Source of the DNA: Desulfopila aestuarii DSM 18488
GTDB lineage: Bacteria > Desulfobacterota > Desulfobulbia > Desulfobulbales > Desulfocapsaceae
NCBI RefSeq assembly: GCF_900143695.1
Contig: NZ_FRFE01000001.1
Coordinates: 62,001-126,000, forward strand
DNA length: 64,000 nt
Direction of reading: 5' to 3'
Shown here: in pieces, positions 41,246 through 50,941 of the stretch
Position numbering within the stretch: the first letter of the stretch is position 1
Layout of the letters: each line of letters starts with the position of its first letter
Made by a program: the position numbers and the translations under genes
Notes under the pieces: generated by a model
The model's input: only the letters and a program-made list of their open reading frames with translations
The model's database searches: none
Told to the model about the DNA's origin: nothing

Positions 41246-43618
41246 ATGCATTTCAGGCATGTCTGCACCCTATTCTTGCTGCTGGTTGGATTAGGTATGG
41301 GCATTACCGTCCGGGCCGAGTCATCAGATCCCGAATCTCCTGCCGACCTTGGCTGGCCGAGATCGGCTGAGAGGGATGACATACAGGTTACCGTCTATCA
41401 GCCACAGGTCGATAGCTGGGATGAGTATAAAGTCATCCATTTCCGCTCCGCCATCTCGGTGACCCCTGGACCCGGAAAAGAGGAACGATTCGGTGTCGCC
41501 GAATTTACCGCAGACACGGAAGTCGATCACGACAACAGAACCGTGGTAACGAACAATCATCAGCGGGAGATCCGATTCCCAAACGTTTCCGAAAAAGAAG
41601 AAGCGGAGCTGAGAAACGCCTTCGACCAGATTTTGCCACCCAGGGAATCTATCACCGTCTCACTCGATAGGGTCCTGCCCTATCTGGACGAAGACAATCA
41701 GTCCATCCAGCCGGCGGTGGATGTCAACCTGGAACCGCCGAAAATATTTTACAGTAAGCAGCCAGCGATCCTGGTCATGTTCATGGGCACCCCACAGTTG
41801 AAACCGGTGAACGGTAGTGACCCGTCCTTTCTCTTTGCCGCAAACACCAACTGGGATGTTTTCTTTGATACGGCCAACAGCCGTTATTATCTCTTGGATG
41901 AGGAAAGCTGGCTTACCAGCGATGATCCGATAAAGGGAAGCTGGACACCAGCAGGAGAGCTGCCACCGCAATTGCTACAGCTGCCCGACGACGAAAACTG
42001 GGCCGACGTACGCAAAAACATTCCAGGCAAACCTGTCGAGCAAGCACCGGTAGTGTTCGTCACCACCGAGCCTTCGGAAATGATCATCACCGAAGGAGAA
42101 CCCGCTTTTCTCCCGATCAAGGACACAAAACTGCTGCAGGTCAGTAATACCGACGCTACACTGTTCCTCCACTCAGGAGACGGACAGTTCTATTACCTGG
42201 TTGCCGGTCGTTGGTTTAGGACCAAAACCCTCGACGGCCCATGGAGCGAGGCTTCCAATGATCTGCCGGATGACTTCCGCAATATCCCTGATGACAGCCC
42301 GGCAGCTTTTGTCAAAGCAGCCGTCCCCGGTACCCGTGATGCCGAGGATGCAGTCTTACTCGCCTCGATTCCGCAAACAACCTCGGTTGATCTCAGCAAC
42401 CCGCCAAAAATGGATGTCGTCTATCAGGGCGAGCCGCAATTCACCGCCATCCCTGGGACCACAGTCAAGTACGGAGTCAACACCCCCAACCAGGTGTTTA
42501 TGGTCAATGGCCAATACTACTGTTGCAGCGAGGGTATGTGGTTCACTTCCGACCTCCCTACCGGTCCATGGCAGCTTGCCGCCAGCGTGCCTGACGCCAT
42601 CTATTCCGTCCCTCCCACCAACCCGAATTATAACGCCACCTATGTGAGAGTTCAGGAAGCCACGCCGACCACCGTGGTCTACAGCCAGACCTCCGGCTAC
42701 AGCGGAGAATATGTCGCCGCCAAAGGTGTACTGATGTTCGGCATGGGCATGCTGCTTGGCGCAGCCATTGCAGATAATCACCACCACGACTATTGGTATC
42801 CTTACCCCAGTCACTATTCGTATGGCGTCCGTGCCACCTACCATCCAGGCTACGGCGGCTACTATTCCGGCGCCCGTTCGGTATACGGCCCCTATGGTGG
42901 AGCCGGCCGGGTTGCCGCCTACAATCCTTCTACCGGAACCTATTCACGCGGTGCCTATCGTTACGGACCGGCAGGCAGCGCAGGTGTGCGGCAGGCTTAC
43001 AATCCATATACCGGCGGTTACGCTCAAGGTGGCAGGGTTAACACTGCATATGGTTCAGCAGGAAGATTTTACGCTGAGCGGGGTGGAAAGTCCGTTTCAG
43101 GCGGATACCGGTCAGGCTCCCTGGGTAGTGCGGGAGGAATCCGAACCGGCCAAAATACCGGCGCTGCTGCCTGGAATACCCGATCCGGCCAGGGAGCTGT
43201 TGCAAAAACCAGATCAGGAGATGTCTATGCCGGCCGTGACGGCAATGTCTATAAAAAAGACAGCAGCGGCAGCTGGCAGAAGTATGAAAACGGCAACTGG
43301 AATAGTCTGAAGCCGCAACCAAAATCCGGGACCCAGCGAACTGCAACTACAAACCAGGTGACATCGGCCCAACGTGATGTCGCCAGGAAGCCAGCCTCCT
43401 CCCAGACTGTCAAGCGACCGGCAACCAGCCAGGCAAAGGCTGCCCGCCCCGCAACCGGCCAGCAAAGACCGAAGCTCAATGCGAAAAACGTGCAACAAGG
43501 ATTACAGCGAGATGCCCAGGCAAGAAGTGCGGGTGAGCGTCGCTCATCCCAACGTCAGAACTTTCAACGCTCGGGCGGACACCAGCGTTCCCGTGACGGA
43601 GGAGGACGAAGAAGATAG
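41246..43618 (+). CDS. secreted Trp-repeat protein with Gly/Tyr-rich and basic C-terminal tail
   Basis: The 790-residue protein has a signal peptide (LFLLLVGLGMGITV, cleavage after VRA). Residues 190-470 contain three copies of a unit of the form 'FY-x-L-x-x-x-x-W-F/L-x-S/T-x-x-x-x-G-x-W', visible as YYLLDEESWLTSDDPIKGSW, FYYLVAGRWFRTKTLDGPW and YYCCSEGMWFTSDLPTGPW. A hydrophobic GVLMFGMGMLLGAAIA and a His/Tyr cluster (NHHHDYWYPYPSHYSYG) follow. The rest is Gly/Tyr/Ala-rich with repeats such as YNPSTGTY and YNPYTGGY, and ends in a Lys/Arg/Gln-rich tail. The function is unknown; a surface or cell-wall-associated role is likely. AAGGAGAG precedes the ATG by a few bases. Related proteins have been loosely labelled carbohydrate-binding. 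Confidence 0.82.
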   Translation: MHFRHVCTLFLLLVGLGMGITVRAESSDPESPADLGWPRSAERDDIQVTVYQPQVDSWDEYKVIHFRSAISVTPGPGKEERFGVAEFTADTEVDHDNRTVVTNNHQREIRFPNVSEKEEAELRNAFDQILPPRESITVSLDRVLPYLDEDNQSIQPAVDVNLEPPKIFYSKQPAILVMFMGTPQLKPVNGSDPSFLFAANTNWDVFFDTANSRYYLLDEESWLTSDDPIKGSWTPAGELPPQLLQLPDDENWADVRKNIPGKPVEQAPVVFVTTEPSEMIITEGEPAFLPIKDTKLLQVSNTDATLFLHSGDGQFYYLVAGRWFRTKTLDGPWSEASNDLPDDFRNIPDDSPAAFVKAAVPGTRDAEDAVLLASIPQTTSVDLSNPPKMDVVYQGEPQFTAIPGTTVKYGVNTPNQVFMVNGQYYCCSEGMWFTSDLPTGPWQLAASVPDAIYSVPPTNPNYNATYVRVQEATPTTVVYSQTSGYSGEYVAAKGVLMFGMGMLLGAAIADNHHHDYWYPYPSHYSYGVRATYHPGYGGYYSGARSVYGPYGGAGRVAAYNPSTGTYSRGAYRYGPAGSAGVRQAYNPYTGGYAQGGRVNTAYGSAGRFYAERGGKSVSGGYRSGSLGSAGGIRTGQNTGAAAWNTRSGQGAVAKTRSGDVYAGRDGNVYKKDSSGSWQKYENGNWNSLKPQPKSGTQRTATTNQVTSAQRDVARKPASSQTVKRPATSQAKAARPATGQQRPKLNAKNVQQGLQRDAQARSAGERRSSQRQNFQRSGGHQRSRDGGGRRR

Positions 43619-43731
43619 TTGCCAGAACCAGTGCGTCGAAATTACGCCGTTTTTTAATCCAGACCAAACCTTTGTAACCTCAGTGAACATGAGACTACAG
43701 CACTGGAAACGCTGAACATATAGTGAAAGAA

Positions 43732-43778
43732 AAAAGCCCGAATCCTCTCCGTGATCACGAGAAAGGATTCGGGCTTTT
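43732..43778. terminator. bidirectional terminator between convergent genes
   Basis: A perfect 15-bp inverted repeat (43732-43746 and 43764-43778) has an A run on the left and a T run on the right. It lies between the repeat-protein gene (plus) and ackA (minus) and can stop transcription from both sides. Confidence 0.93.
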
Positions 43779-43824
43779 CATTGTGCAGGGCAGGAGATAC
43801 CCCACCACAGCAAAATTTGAAATA

Positions 43825-45030
43825 TCAGGCGACTACTTCAACAGCCTGACGGGCAATGGCCAACTCTTCGTTGGTCGGGATGCCCCAGATCTGCACTGCG
43901 CTCTCTTTGGTGGAGAGCAGTGTCGGCTTTTTCACCCGCTGGTCATTGACCTTTTTGTCCATAATGATGCCGAAGGCCTCAAGACCCTCAACCGTTTTCT
44001 CACGGACAATGTTGTCGTTCTCACCGATGCCGGCGGTAAAGACAATGGCATCGACATGACCGAGCGCCGCCATATAGGCGCCGATATATTTACGGTTGCG
44101 ATAGGTCTGTACATCGAGGGCAAGCTTGGCCATCTTGTCACCCTTTTCAATGGCACTGTGAATATCGCGCATATCGTTCATACCGCAAAGCCCTTTGAGA
44201 CCGGACTTTTTGTTCAGCATATTGTCGATGGCATCAATATCCATGTCGCAGTTGCGGGCCAGAAACGCATAGATGGCCGGATCAACATCACCGCTACGGG
44301 TACCCATGACGAGACCTTCAAGCGGGGTCAAACCCAGGGTGGTATCGATGGATTTGCCTTTCTCGACGGCGGTCATGGAGCAGCCGTTACCAAGATGCAC
44401 AGTGATGATGTTGACATCCTCAAGCTTTTTACCCATGACTTTTGCACACTCACCAGCCACGAATTTATGGGAAGTACCATGGAATCCGTAACGGCGTACG
44501 CGATGTTTCTCATAGAGCTCGATAGGCAGGGCGTAATGATAGGCGTGCGGCGGAATGGACTGATGGAAGGCGGTATCGAACACTGCCACCTGCGGTGCGG
44601 CCGGGAATAGCTCACGGGCCACTTTGATGCCGTCGAGGTTGGCCGGGTTATGGAGCGGCGCAAGCGGAATAGTGTTCTCGATGGCTGCAATCACTTCGTC
44701 GGTGATCAGGGTCGGCTGATGAAATGCCTCACCGCCATGAACCACACGATGGCCGACTGCACCGATCTCGCTGCGATCCTTGATAACACCCTTGTCAGCA
44801 TCGGTCAGCAGATCAACCGCTTTCCGCATGCCATGCTCATGATTGGGAACCGGTTCCTGGATCTTGATAACTTCCTCGGCGTCGGTATCTGGACGAAGTT
44901 CGCACTTAATAAGACCCTCAGCCTCGCCGATTCTCTCAACAAGGCCGGATGCAAGCACAGACTCATCCTGCATGTCAAGAAGCTGAAATTTAATAGAAGA
45001 GCTTCCTGAATTGATAACTAAGACTTTCAC
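43825..45030 (-). CDS. ackA: acetate kinase
   Basis: The 401-residue enzyme interconverts acetyl phosphate plus ADP with acetate plus ATP. Family motifs are VLVINSGSSSIKFQL at the N-terminus, HRVVHGGEAF, TAFHQSIPPHAY and the ATP-binding GTRSGDVDPA and FTAGIGENDNIVRE. The start is GTG, overlapping the pta stop by four bases (GTGA), with AGAGG seven bases upstream, so the two enzymes are translationally coupled. Together with Pta it either makes ATP from acetyl-CoA or activates acetate, depending on conditions. Confidence 0.98.
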   Translation of the reverse strand: MKVLVINSGSSSIKFQLLDMQDESVLASGLVERIGEAEGLIKCELRPDTDAEEVIKIQEPVPNHEHGMRKAVDLLTDADKGVIKDRSEIGAVGHRVVHGGEAFHQPTLITDEVIAAIENTIPLAPLHNPANLDGIKVARELFPAAPQVAVFDTAFHQSIPPHAYHYALPIELYEKHRVRRYGFHGTSHKFVAGECAKVMGKKLEDVNIITVHLGNGCSMTAVEKGKSIDTTLGLTPLEGLVMGTRSGDVDPAIYAFLARNCDMDIDAIDNMLNKKSGLKGLCGMNDMRDIHSAIEKGDKMAKLALDVQTYRNRKYIGAYMAALGHVDAIVFTAGIGENDNIVREKTVEGLEAFGIIMDKKVNDQRVKKPTLLSTKESAVQIWGIPTNEELAIARQAVEVVA

Positions 45031-47159
45031 TTTTTAACCTCTTTTTCTGCTTGTGCCTGGATGGCGGTAATAGCAACTGTGTTAACGATATCGTCTACCG
45101 TACAACCACGGGAAAGATCGTTAACGGGTTTATTCAAGCCCTGAAGGATCGGCCCGATGGCCACGGCATTGGCCGAGCGCTGGACCGCCTTGTAGGTATT
45201 GTTTCCGGTATTGAGATCGGGAAAGATAAAAACTGTGGCTTTGCCGGCAACATCCGAGTTCGGCATCTTGGTGGCAGCAACCTCAGGATCAATGGCGGCA
45301 TCATACTGCAGGGGACCCTCGAGATGCAGGTCGAGACCGCGCTCGCGTATCAGTCCCTTGGCGATTGAAGTCGCTTCAATAATGCGCTCCACGTCCTCAC
45401 CCTTGCCGGAGCTGCCGGTGGAATAACTCAGCATGGCCACTCGCGGTTCGACCCCGAAAATTCTCGCGGTCTCGGCGGAGCTAAGAGCAATCTCCGCCAG
45501 CTGCTGTGCTGTTGGATTCGGGTTAACCGCGCAATCACCGTAAACCAAAACCCTGTCTTTCAAACACATGATAAAGACCGACGAGACAACCGAGATGCCG
45601 GGTTTGGTCCGGACAAACTCGAACGCAGGACGGATGGTGTGGGCGGTGGTATTTTCAGCACCGGAGACCATACCGTCGGCCAATCCCTTGTGAACCATCA
45701 TGGTGCCGAAATAGGTGGGATCGGACATCCGGTCGCGAGCGACCTCCTCGATGACCCCTTTATGTTTACGCAACTCCATATATTCATCGACAAAGGAGTT
45801 GAGTAAGCTGGAGCGGGACGGGTCAATAATTTCGACCCACTTCAGGTCAAGGCCGCAGCCGATCGCCCGCATCCGCACATCCTCTTCATTGCCGAGCAGC
45901 ACCAGGTTGGCCACACCGCGTCGCAAAAGGATATCGGCAGCCTGGAGCATACGGTCGCAGGTACCTTCGGGCAACACGATCCGCTGCAGGTTCCTGCCGG
46001 CTTTCTCCATCAAGGCAAATTCGAACATCTTCGGAGTGACCCTGGTCGGCCGCACCGAAACAACACGGCGACCCAGCTCCTTCACATCCACATGCTTGGT
46101 GAACTCGCCGATGGCGGTGGCGATGCGGCGGGTATCCTGTGGTTCAATATATCCGTAAAGTTCGCCAACCTTTTCGATAGTCTGATAGGTGTGGCCCTCG
46201 GTGGTCAGAATCGGTACCGGTACTGTGTTACTTAACCCCTTTAAGAGACGTAACACATTCTCGGAAGGCAACAGGTTGCCGGTGAGAATGATGCCGGAAA
46301 TATCGGGGTAGGTAGTGGAAAGACGCGAAGCAATGGTGGCAAGGATAATGTCGCAGCGATCGCCGGGGGTGATGATCATGGAACCCGGGGTAATATAGTC
46401 GAGATAGTTGCCGATCTGCATGGCGGCGACCACGTAGTTTTCCACCAGGGTCGTCATCCCCTCTTCGCCGTAAAGAGTATGGGCACCGAGCCACCGTTTG
46501 ACATCGGCCACCGTGGGGTTGGATAGCTCACGATGCTCGGGTATCACATAGACAGGCAACTTCGTGTCGGCATTGCCTTTGTTTTTGGCCCGGATCCTGC
46601 TGAAATCATCAACCTGCACATTAGCAGCAGCTCGATTGACGATGCAGGCCATAATATCGACCCCTTTCTCCACCAGAGCATCGATGGAAAGCTGGGTCAA
46701 ACGTACCAGTTCTTCGGTCTCTTTCTTGCGGCCCGAGGAAATAAGCAATACCGGAGCACCGAGGTTGGCAGCAATATCGGTATTGATATTGGACTCAAAG
46801 GCAATATCCTTGCCGCGAAAATCGGTGCCGTCACAGAGGACAAAATCAAACTCCGACTTCAGCGCATTGTATTTATTGAGAATAATGTCGTGAAGCAGAG
46901 GTTCCTGGCCAGAGTTGACCAGCTCCTGGGCTTCCTGCAGGGTGAGGCCGAAGGTATCTTCGTATTCAATATCCAGATCGAAATGTTCAAGCACCAGATT
47001 GATGACCGGATCTTCCCAGCCCTCTTCGGTCTCGTGAATAATCGGCCGGAAAAAAGCTACCCTGTCGAGTGACTTCAGCAGCATCTGCATCACGCCGAGA
47101 ACAATGGCCGATTTGCCGCTGCGTTCTTCGGTGGCAGTAATATAGAGATTTGTCGACAT
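45027..47159 (-). CDS. pta: phosphate acetyltransferase (long form with DRTGG domain)
   Basis: The 710-residue enzyme is the long form: an N-terminal P-loop-like domain (TATEERSGKSAIVLG), a central DRTGG domain of about residues 215-330, and the C-terminal catalytic domain of roughly 320 residues (RIVLPEGTCDRMLQAA, SGAENTTAHTIRPAF, YSTGSSGKGEDVERI, FPDLNTGNNTYKAVQRSA). It converts acetyl-CoA and phosphate to acetyl phosphate. The N-terminal domains in enterobacterial homologs sense NADH and pyruvate. It is the first gene of the pta-ackA operon. Confidence 0.97.
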   Translation of the reverse strand: MSTNLYITATEERSGKSAIVLGVMQMLLKSLDRVAFFRPIIHETEEGWEDPVINLVLEHFDLDIEYEDTFGLTLQEAQELVNSGQEPLLHDIILNKYNALKSEFDFVLCDGTDFRGKDIAFESNINTDIAANLGAPVLLISSGRKKETEELVRLTQLSIDALVEKGVDIMACIVNRAAANVQVDDFSRIRAKNKGNADTKLPVYVIPEHRELSNPTVADVKRWLGAHTLYGEEGMTTLVENYVVAAMQIGNYLDYITPGSMIITPGDRCDIILATIASRLSTTYPDISGIILTGNLLPSENVLRLLKGLSNTVPVPILTTEGHTYQTIEKVGELYGYIEPQDTRRIATAIGEFTKHVDVKELGRRVVSVRPTRVTPKMFEFALMEKAGRNLQRIVLPEGTCDRMLQAADILLRRGVANLVLLGNEEDVRMRAIGCGLDLKWVEIIDPSRSSLLNSFVDEYMELRKHKGVIEEVARDRMSDPTYFGTMMVHKGLADGMVSGAENTTAHTIRPAFEFVRTKPGISVVSSVFIMCLKDRVLVYGDCAVNPNPTAQQLAEIALSSAETARIFGVEPRVAMLSYSTGSSGKGEDVERIIEATSIAKGLIRERGLDLHLEGPLQYDAAIDPEVAATKMPNSDVAGKATVFIFPDLNTGNNTYKAVQRSANAVAIGPILQGLNKPVNDLSRGCTVDDIVNTVAITAIQAQAEKEVKK

Positions 47160-48112
47160 ACGCCTGTGCTGGCTTCATCACAGAGTGACAACCAGCCCGC
47201 CTCATTGAGATGTTTTTGATTTCTCCGGCACTATTGTCTGTCTCTGACCCTCTGCCGGCTCACCGATTATCGATCAAACACCAATAGCAATAGCATTGCA
47301 TTTACAACATGCCGTAGACACGGCATATGTAATTGCAAAATTAATCACCTTCAACGGTGCTGCATCGTACCAGGGAACAAAAAAACAGCTTTCGTACCAT
47401 AGTTCCATGCAAAATGCTACGCCATAATAGCCGACCAGGAATGGTGAAACAATCTTTTTCGACGCAATTCCAATTAGAAACTCGGTTCTTATTCATACCA
47501 GATTACCACAGCATGCCAAACCACCTGTTCTCACTCCTATTGTCACGACTCAGCTTATCTCTTTACTATATGATATTTTTTTATCGGCAATAACGTGCAA
47601 TGCTTTTCCATGATCAACAAGATGCAGAATTGGTATTACCAATTTCGACGCAATGGTCAGACCAGACAGACTGATAACTCTTGTCAGCACCAGGTCAAAT
47701 GACGCAAAAAGCGCAGCGGGAAAAGGAATATAACTGACTAATTACATACACTTAACAAATCTTTCTTCTTCGCACGATTAATCAGAGCGGTTTCCCCTGC
47801 AACTTCAATAGCTGCGACGCCTCTATAACCAAAACCACCGCAGACTTCGTCTCGATGATTTACAAGCAGCAAGAAACATAATATACATGTTAGGGAGCAG
47901 TCATTTAAGGTACTAATCCTGACTCTCACTACCCGGAAGACAACCCGTCTTCTTTCACGACGTCTCTCTTCAGGATACCTTCAGACAGCTCTTCAGTATT
48001 ACGTAACTACGGGGAACTCTTTTCTCCATGACAGGCGGGTCGTGGCATAATAGAGATTTTCCAACCGATGAGTCTTCACAACCCAGCTGACCACCCCATA
48101 AAGAGGTTTGTT
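47160..48112. other. long intergenic region (953 bp) between pta and ppk2
   Basis: This divergent spacer is AT-rich and has no gene I can defend. Two short frames, 78 codons on the plus strand (47357-47593) and 63 codons on the minus strand (47738-47929), look like chance; the minus one has a Lys-rich C-terminus but no clear ribosome-binding site. The only clear structure is the inverted repeat at 47296-47338, listed separately. Confidence 0.5.
47296..47338. repeat. long imperfect inverted repeat upstream of pta
   Basis: The arms read TTGCA-x-TTACA-x-ATGCCGT against its complement, about 17 paired bases with one mismatch and one bulge, around an AGAC loop (47316-47319). It lies 137 bases before the pta start. 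It could be an operator, a 5' leader hairpin or a small-RNA terminator. Confidence 0.6.
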
Positions 48113-48931
48113 ATGAAAAAAGAAAAAGCAAAGAAAAAAAAAGAAAAGGTCGAGACTAAGAAGCTCGATCGAAAAACCTATGAAAAAGAGTTGGCAAAAC
48201 TGCATGGCGAGCTGGTGAAGCTACAACAGTGGGTTATACATAAAGGGATCAAGGTCTGCATCGTCTTTGAAGGACGTGATGGTGCGGGCAAGGGTGGAAC
48301 GATCAAGGCCATCACAGAGCGGGTCAGTCCACGGGTATTCAGGGTCATGGCCCTACCGGCCCCGACAGAACGAGAAAAATCCCAGATGTATGGCCAGCGC
48401 TACCTTCCGCACCTGCCTGCTGCCGGCGAGGTGGTGATCTTCGACCGGAGCTGGTACAACAGGGCCGGAGTCGAGCGGGTCATGGGATTCTGCAGCGAAG
48501 AAGCCGCCCAACGTTTTCTTGAAGTCACGCCAAACTTTGAGAAGCTGATGGTCGATTCCGGCATCATTCTCATCAAATACTGGCTCGAAGTCAGTCCCGA
48601 CGAGCAAGCCCGGCGGCTTGAGGCCAGGATCGATGATCCCAGGAAGATCTGGAAGCTGTCGCCGATGGATCTCAAATCCTACGACAAGTGGGACGAATAT
48701 ACACGTTGCCGCGACGAGATGTTTACCGCCACCGATACCCCCTGGGCTCCCTGGAACGTTGTTCATTCCGACGACAAGAAGCGCGCCAGGCTGAATACCA
48801 TCACCCACCTTCTCTCAACCATAGACTACAAAGAGATAAAACGAGACAAGGTGGAACTGCCGAAACGAAAGATTGGCAAGTCCTACAAAGAAAAAGAGTA
48901 TCCGTTCAAAGTCATCCCGGAAAAATATTGA
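48113..48931 (+). CDS. ppk2: polyphosphate kinase 2 family protein
   Basis: The 272-residue enzyme has the PPK2 core: FEGRDGAGKGGTIKAITERV as the Walker A region, ALPAPTEREKSQMYGQRY, the Walker B FDRSWYNRAGVERVMGF and the lid region WKLSPMDLKSYDKWDEY. PPK2 uses polyphosphate to phosphorylate nucleoside mono- or diphosphates. The first 20 residues are almost all Lys and Glu, as in several members. I place the start at 48113, where AGAGG lies seven bases upstream, instead of at an ATG 45 bases earlier. Class assignment (ADP or AMP as acceptor) is not safe from sequence alone. Confidence 0.95.
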   Translation: MKKEKAKKKKEKVETKKLDRKTYEKELAKLHGELVKLQQWVIHKGIKVCIVFEGRDGAGKGGTIKAITERVSPRVFRVMALPAPTEREKSQMYGQRYLPHLPAAGEVVIFDRSWYNRAGVERVMGFCSEEAAQRFLEVTPNFEKLMVDSGIILIKYWLEVSPDEQARRLEARIDDPRKIWKLSPMDLKSYDKWDEYTRCRDEMFTATDTPWAPWNVVHSDDKKRARLNTITHLLSTIDYKEIKRDKVELPKRKIGKSYKEKEYPFKVIPEKY

Positions 48932-48940
48932 TCACAACAA

Positions 48941-48998
48941 GGTTGCGCTTATCAATAAACGCCGACGTCTATAGCGACGTTTATTGATCAGTGCAACC
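48941..48998. repeat. large hairpin after ppk2
   Basis: Ten bases after the ppk2 stop, an 11-bp perfect stem (ATCAATAAACG and its complement) is enclosed by a 6-bp outer stem (GGTTGC/GCAACC) across a four-base internal loop. No T run follows, so it is either a transcript-stabilising 3' hairpin or a rho-assisted terminator. Confidence 0.6.
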
Positions 48999-49053
48999 AC
49001 GACCATCCCATAACGCGAGGCATGTGCATTCGCCCATCACTTGACACAAACAC

Positions 49054-50799
49054 ATGCAAAATTCGGACAACACAACAACACGCTCCCCCGCCAGCCAGCG
49101 GTTGTACCGTTTCATCCCCGGCGTGAAAACATTTATACACTACCAACGGAGCTATCTCCGTAACGATTTCCTCGCGGGTCTGTCGGTGGCAGCCGTCGCT
49201 CTGCCAGTGGGCATTGCCTATGCGGAAATTGCCGGGGTTCCGGCTGTATATGGCATATACTCAGCCATACTGCCACTTCTCGCTTATGCCATCTTTGGTT
49301 CATCGCGCCAGCTGATAACCGGCCCGGACGCAGCCACCTGCCTCATGGTCGCCGCAGCTGTTTCCCCGATGGCTGGAGGCAATCCCCAACACTATCTGGA
49401 GTTAATGGTCCTCATTACCCTCCTCACCGGTTTATGTCATATTATCTTTGGAATCTGTCGTCTGGGGTTTATCGCTAACTTTCTTTCGCAGCCTATTCTC
49501 ATCGGCTACCTCAACGGTGTCGCCATCATCATTCTTATAGGCCAATTCCCTAAACTGTTGGGTTACCACAGTGAGGGCGGCGATTTTCTCCAGAAGCTTC
49601 TAGAGCTGATCGACAATGTTGGAATGCCGCACACGCCCACCCTGCTGCTTGGCGGGTTTTCCTTGATCACCCTGATACTGATAAAACGGTTGGCCCCGCG
49701 CCTGCCCGCCCCGCTCATCGTCACGGTACTCAGCATAATAGCGGTCAAGATTCTGCAATTGCAGGCAAGCGGGGTGAGCGTACTCGGTACGGTGCCGTCA
49801 GGAATCCCGACCCTCCACTTCCCATCTTTCGACAATGAAACATTCAGGCGACTTCTTAAACATGCCTCCGGCATCGCCCTGATCAGTTTTACCAGCGGCA
49901 TTCTGACCGCTAAAAGCTTTGCAAGCCGCAACAGGTACGATATCGACGCTGATCAGGAACTTATCGCTTTTGGTGTCTGCAATATAGCCACAGGCCTCGT
50001 CCAGGGATTTCCCGTCACCGGTGCCGACTCACGGACTGCCGTCAATGACAACATGGGCGGAAAAACCCAACTGGTAGGAATAGTCGCCGGAGGCGCGATG
50101 CTCCTCTTTCTCCTCTTTTTCACCGGCCCGCTCTCCCTGCTTCCCAATGCGGCCCTAGCCGCGATTGTCGCCATTGCGAGTATAGGTCTTCTTGATCTAA
50201 CTTCCATTCGTGAACTCTATAAAGCCAGTCGCCGGGAGCTGATCCTCTCACTGATAACAACGGCGGGTGTTCTCTACCTCGATGTGCTCCCCGCCGTTTT
50301 TCTCGCCATCATGCTCACCCTGCTCTGGATGCTCCATGTCGCGTCACAGCCATATTGTCAAATTCTTGGCAGAATAAAAGGATTATCCGGGTACCATGAT
50401 GTATCCAAGCACCCGGCAGCAACCACCATTCCGGGTCTGATGCTCTATCGATTTGACGGAAATATCCTCTTTTTTAATGTCGATTATTTTCGGAAAAGCA
50501 TCACCACAGAGATTGCCAGGTCACCCACCCCAGTCGAGTGGGTGGTAGTGGATGCCAGTCCGGTGAACAATATCGATATCACCGCGCTCCACAAGCTTCG
50601 TGACCTCCGCGACGAGCTTGAGTCAAAAGGAATCACACTTCTCTTTGCCCGGGTAAAAACCTCCATTTGGCGGTTTTTCGATGAAAACTGGCTGAAAGCA
50701 AACCTCCGTTACCGTAACGAGGAAAGATATCATACACTCACCTCAGCGGTTGAGGCATTCAACAATTGGAAACACCAGCAGGGGGATACTAAAGAATAA
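49054..50799 (+). CDS. SulP-family anion transporter with STAS domain
   Basis: The 581-residue membrane protein begins with FIPGVKTFIHYQRSYLRNDFLAG, the typical SulP start, and has the signatures ALPVGIAYAEIAGVPAVYGIY and GPDAATCLMVAA in the first helices. About ten to twelve helices are followed by a STAS domain (residues 440-560; VVVDASPVNNIDITAL). SulP carriers move sulfate, bicarbonate or related anions, usually with protons or sodium. In a sulfur-metabolising cell sulfate uptake is likely, but bicarbonate cannot be excluded. No clear ribosome-binding site is seen. Confidence 0.92.
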   Translation: MQNSDNTTTRSPASQRLYRFIPGVKTFIHYQRSYLRNDFLAGLSVAAVALPVGIAYAEIAGVPAVYGIYSAILPLLAYAIFGSSRQLITGPDAATCLMVAAAVSPMAGGNPQHYLELMVLITLLTGLCHIIFGICRLGFIANFLSQPILIGYLNGVAIIILIGQFPKLLGYHSEGGDFLQKLLELIDNVGMPHTPTLLLGGFSLITLILIKRLAPRLPAPLIVTVLSIIAVKILQLQASGVSVLGTVPSGIPTLHFPSFDNETFRRLLKHASGIALISFTSGILTAKSFASRNRYDIDADQELIAFGVCNIATGLVQGFPVTGADSRTAVNDNMGGKTQLVGIVAGGAMLLFLLFFTGPLSLLPNAALAAIVAIASIGLLDLTSIRELYKASRRELILSLITTAGVLYLDVLPAVFLAIMLTLLWMLHVASQPYCQILGRIKGLSGYHDVSKHPAATTIPGLMLYRFDGNILFFNVDYFRKSITTEIARSPTPVEWVVVDASPVNNIDITALHKLRDLRDELESKGITLLFARVKTSIWRFFDENWLKANLRYRNEERYHTLTSAVEAFNNWKHQQGDTKE

Positions 50800-50941
50800 A
50801 ACCAGTTATCCATATCAGAAAACCGCTTAGCAGGATATTCGACCACTTACAGATAGCACCTTTTCGTCATCCGTTTGCCTTGGGTAGTATAAAAAGGTTC
50901 CCATAAGGGGAACGTAATCCCATCATCCAAAGGAGGTTGCA

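Noticed and set aside
42800-43100. Short tandem repeats suggestive of a CRISPR or satellite
   Set aside because: They are in-frame codons of a Gly/Tyr-rich protein tail with variable units and no spacers.
50800-50941. LytTR binding-site pair in front of dctP
   Set aside because: ACCAGTTATCC (near 50801) and ATCCGTTTGCC (near 50869) each resemble half sites, but they are about 60 bases apart, not the roughly 10-11 base spacing expected.
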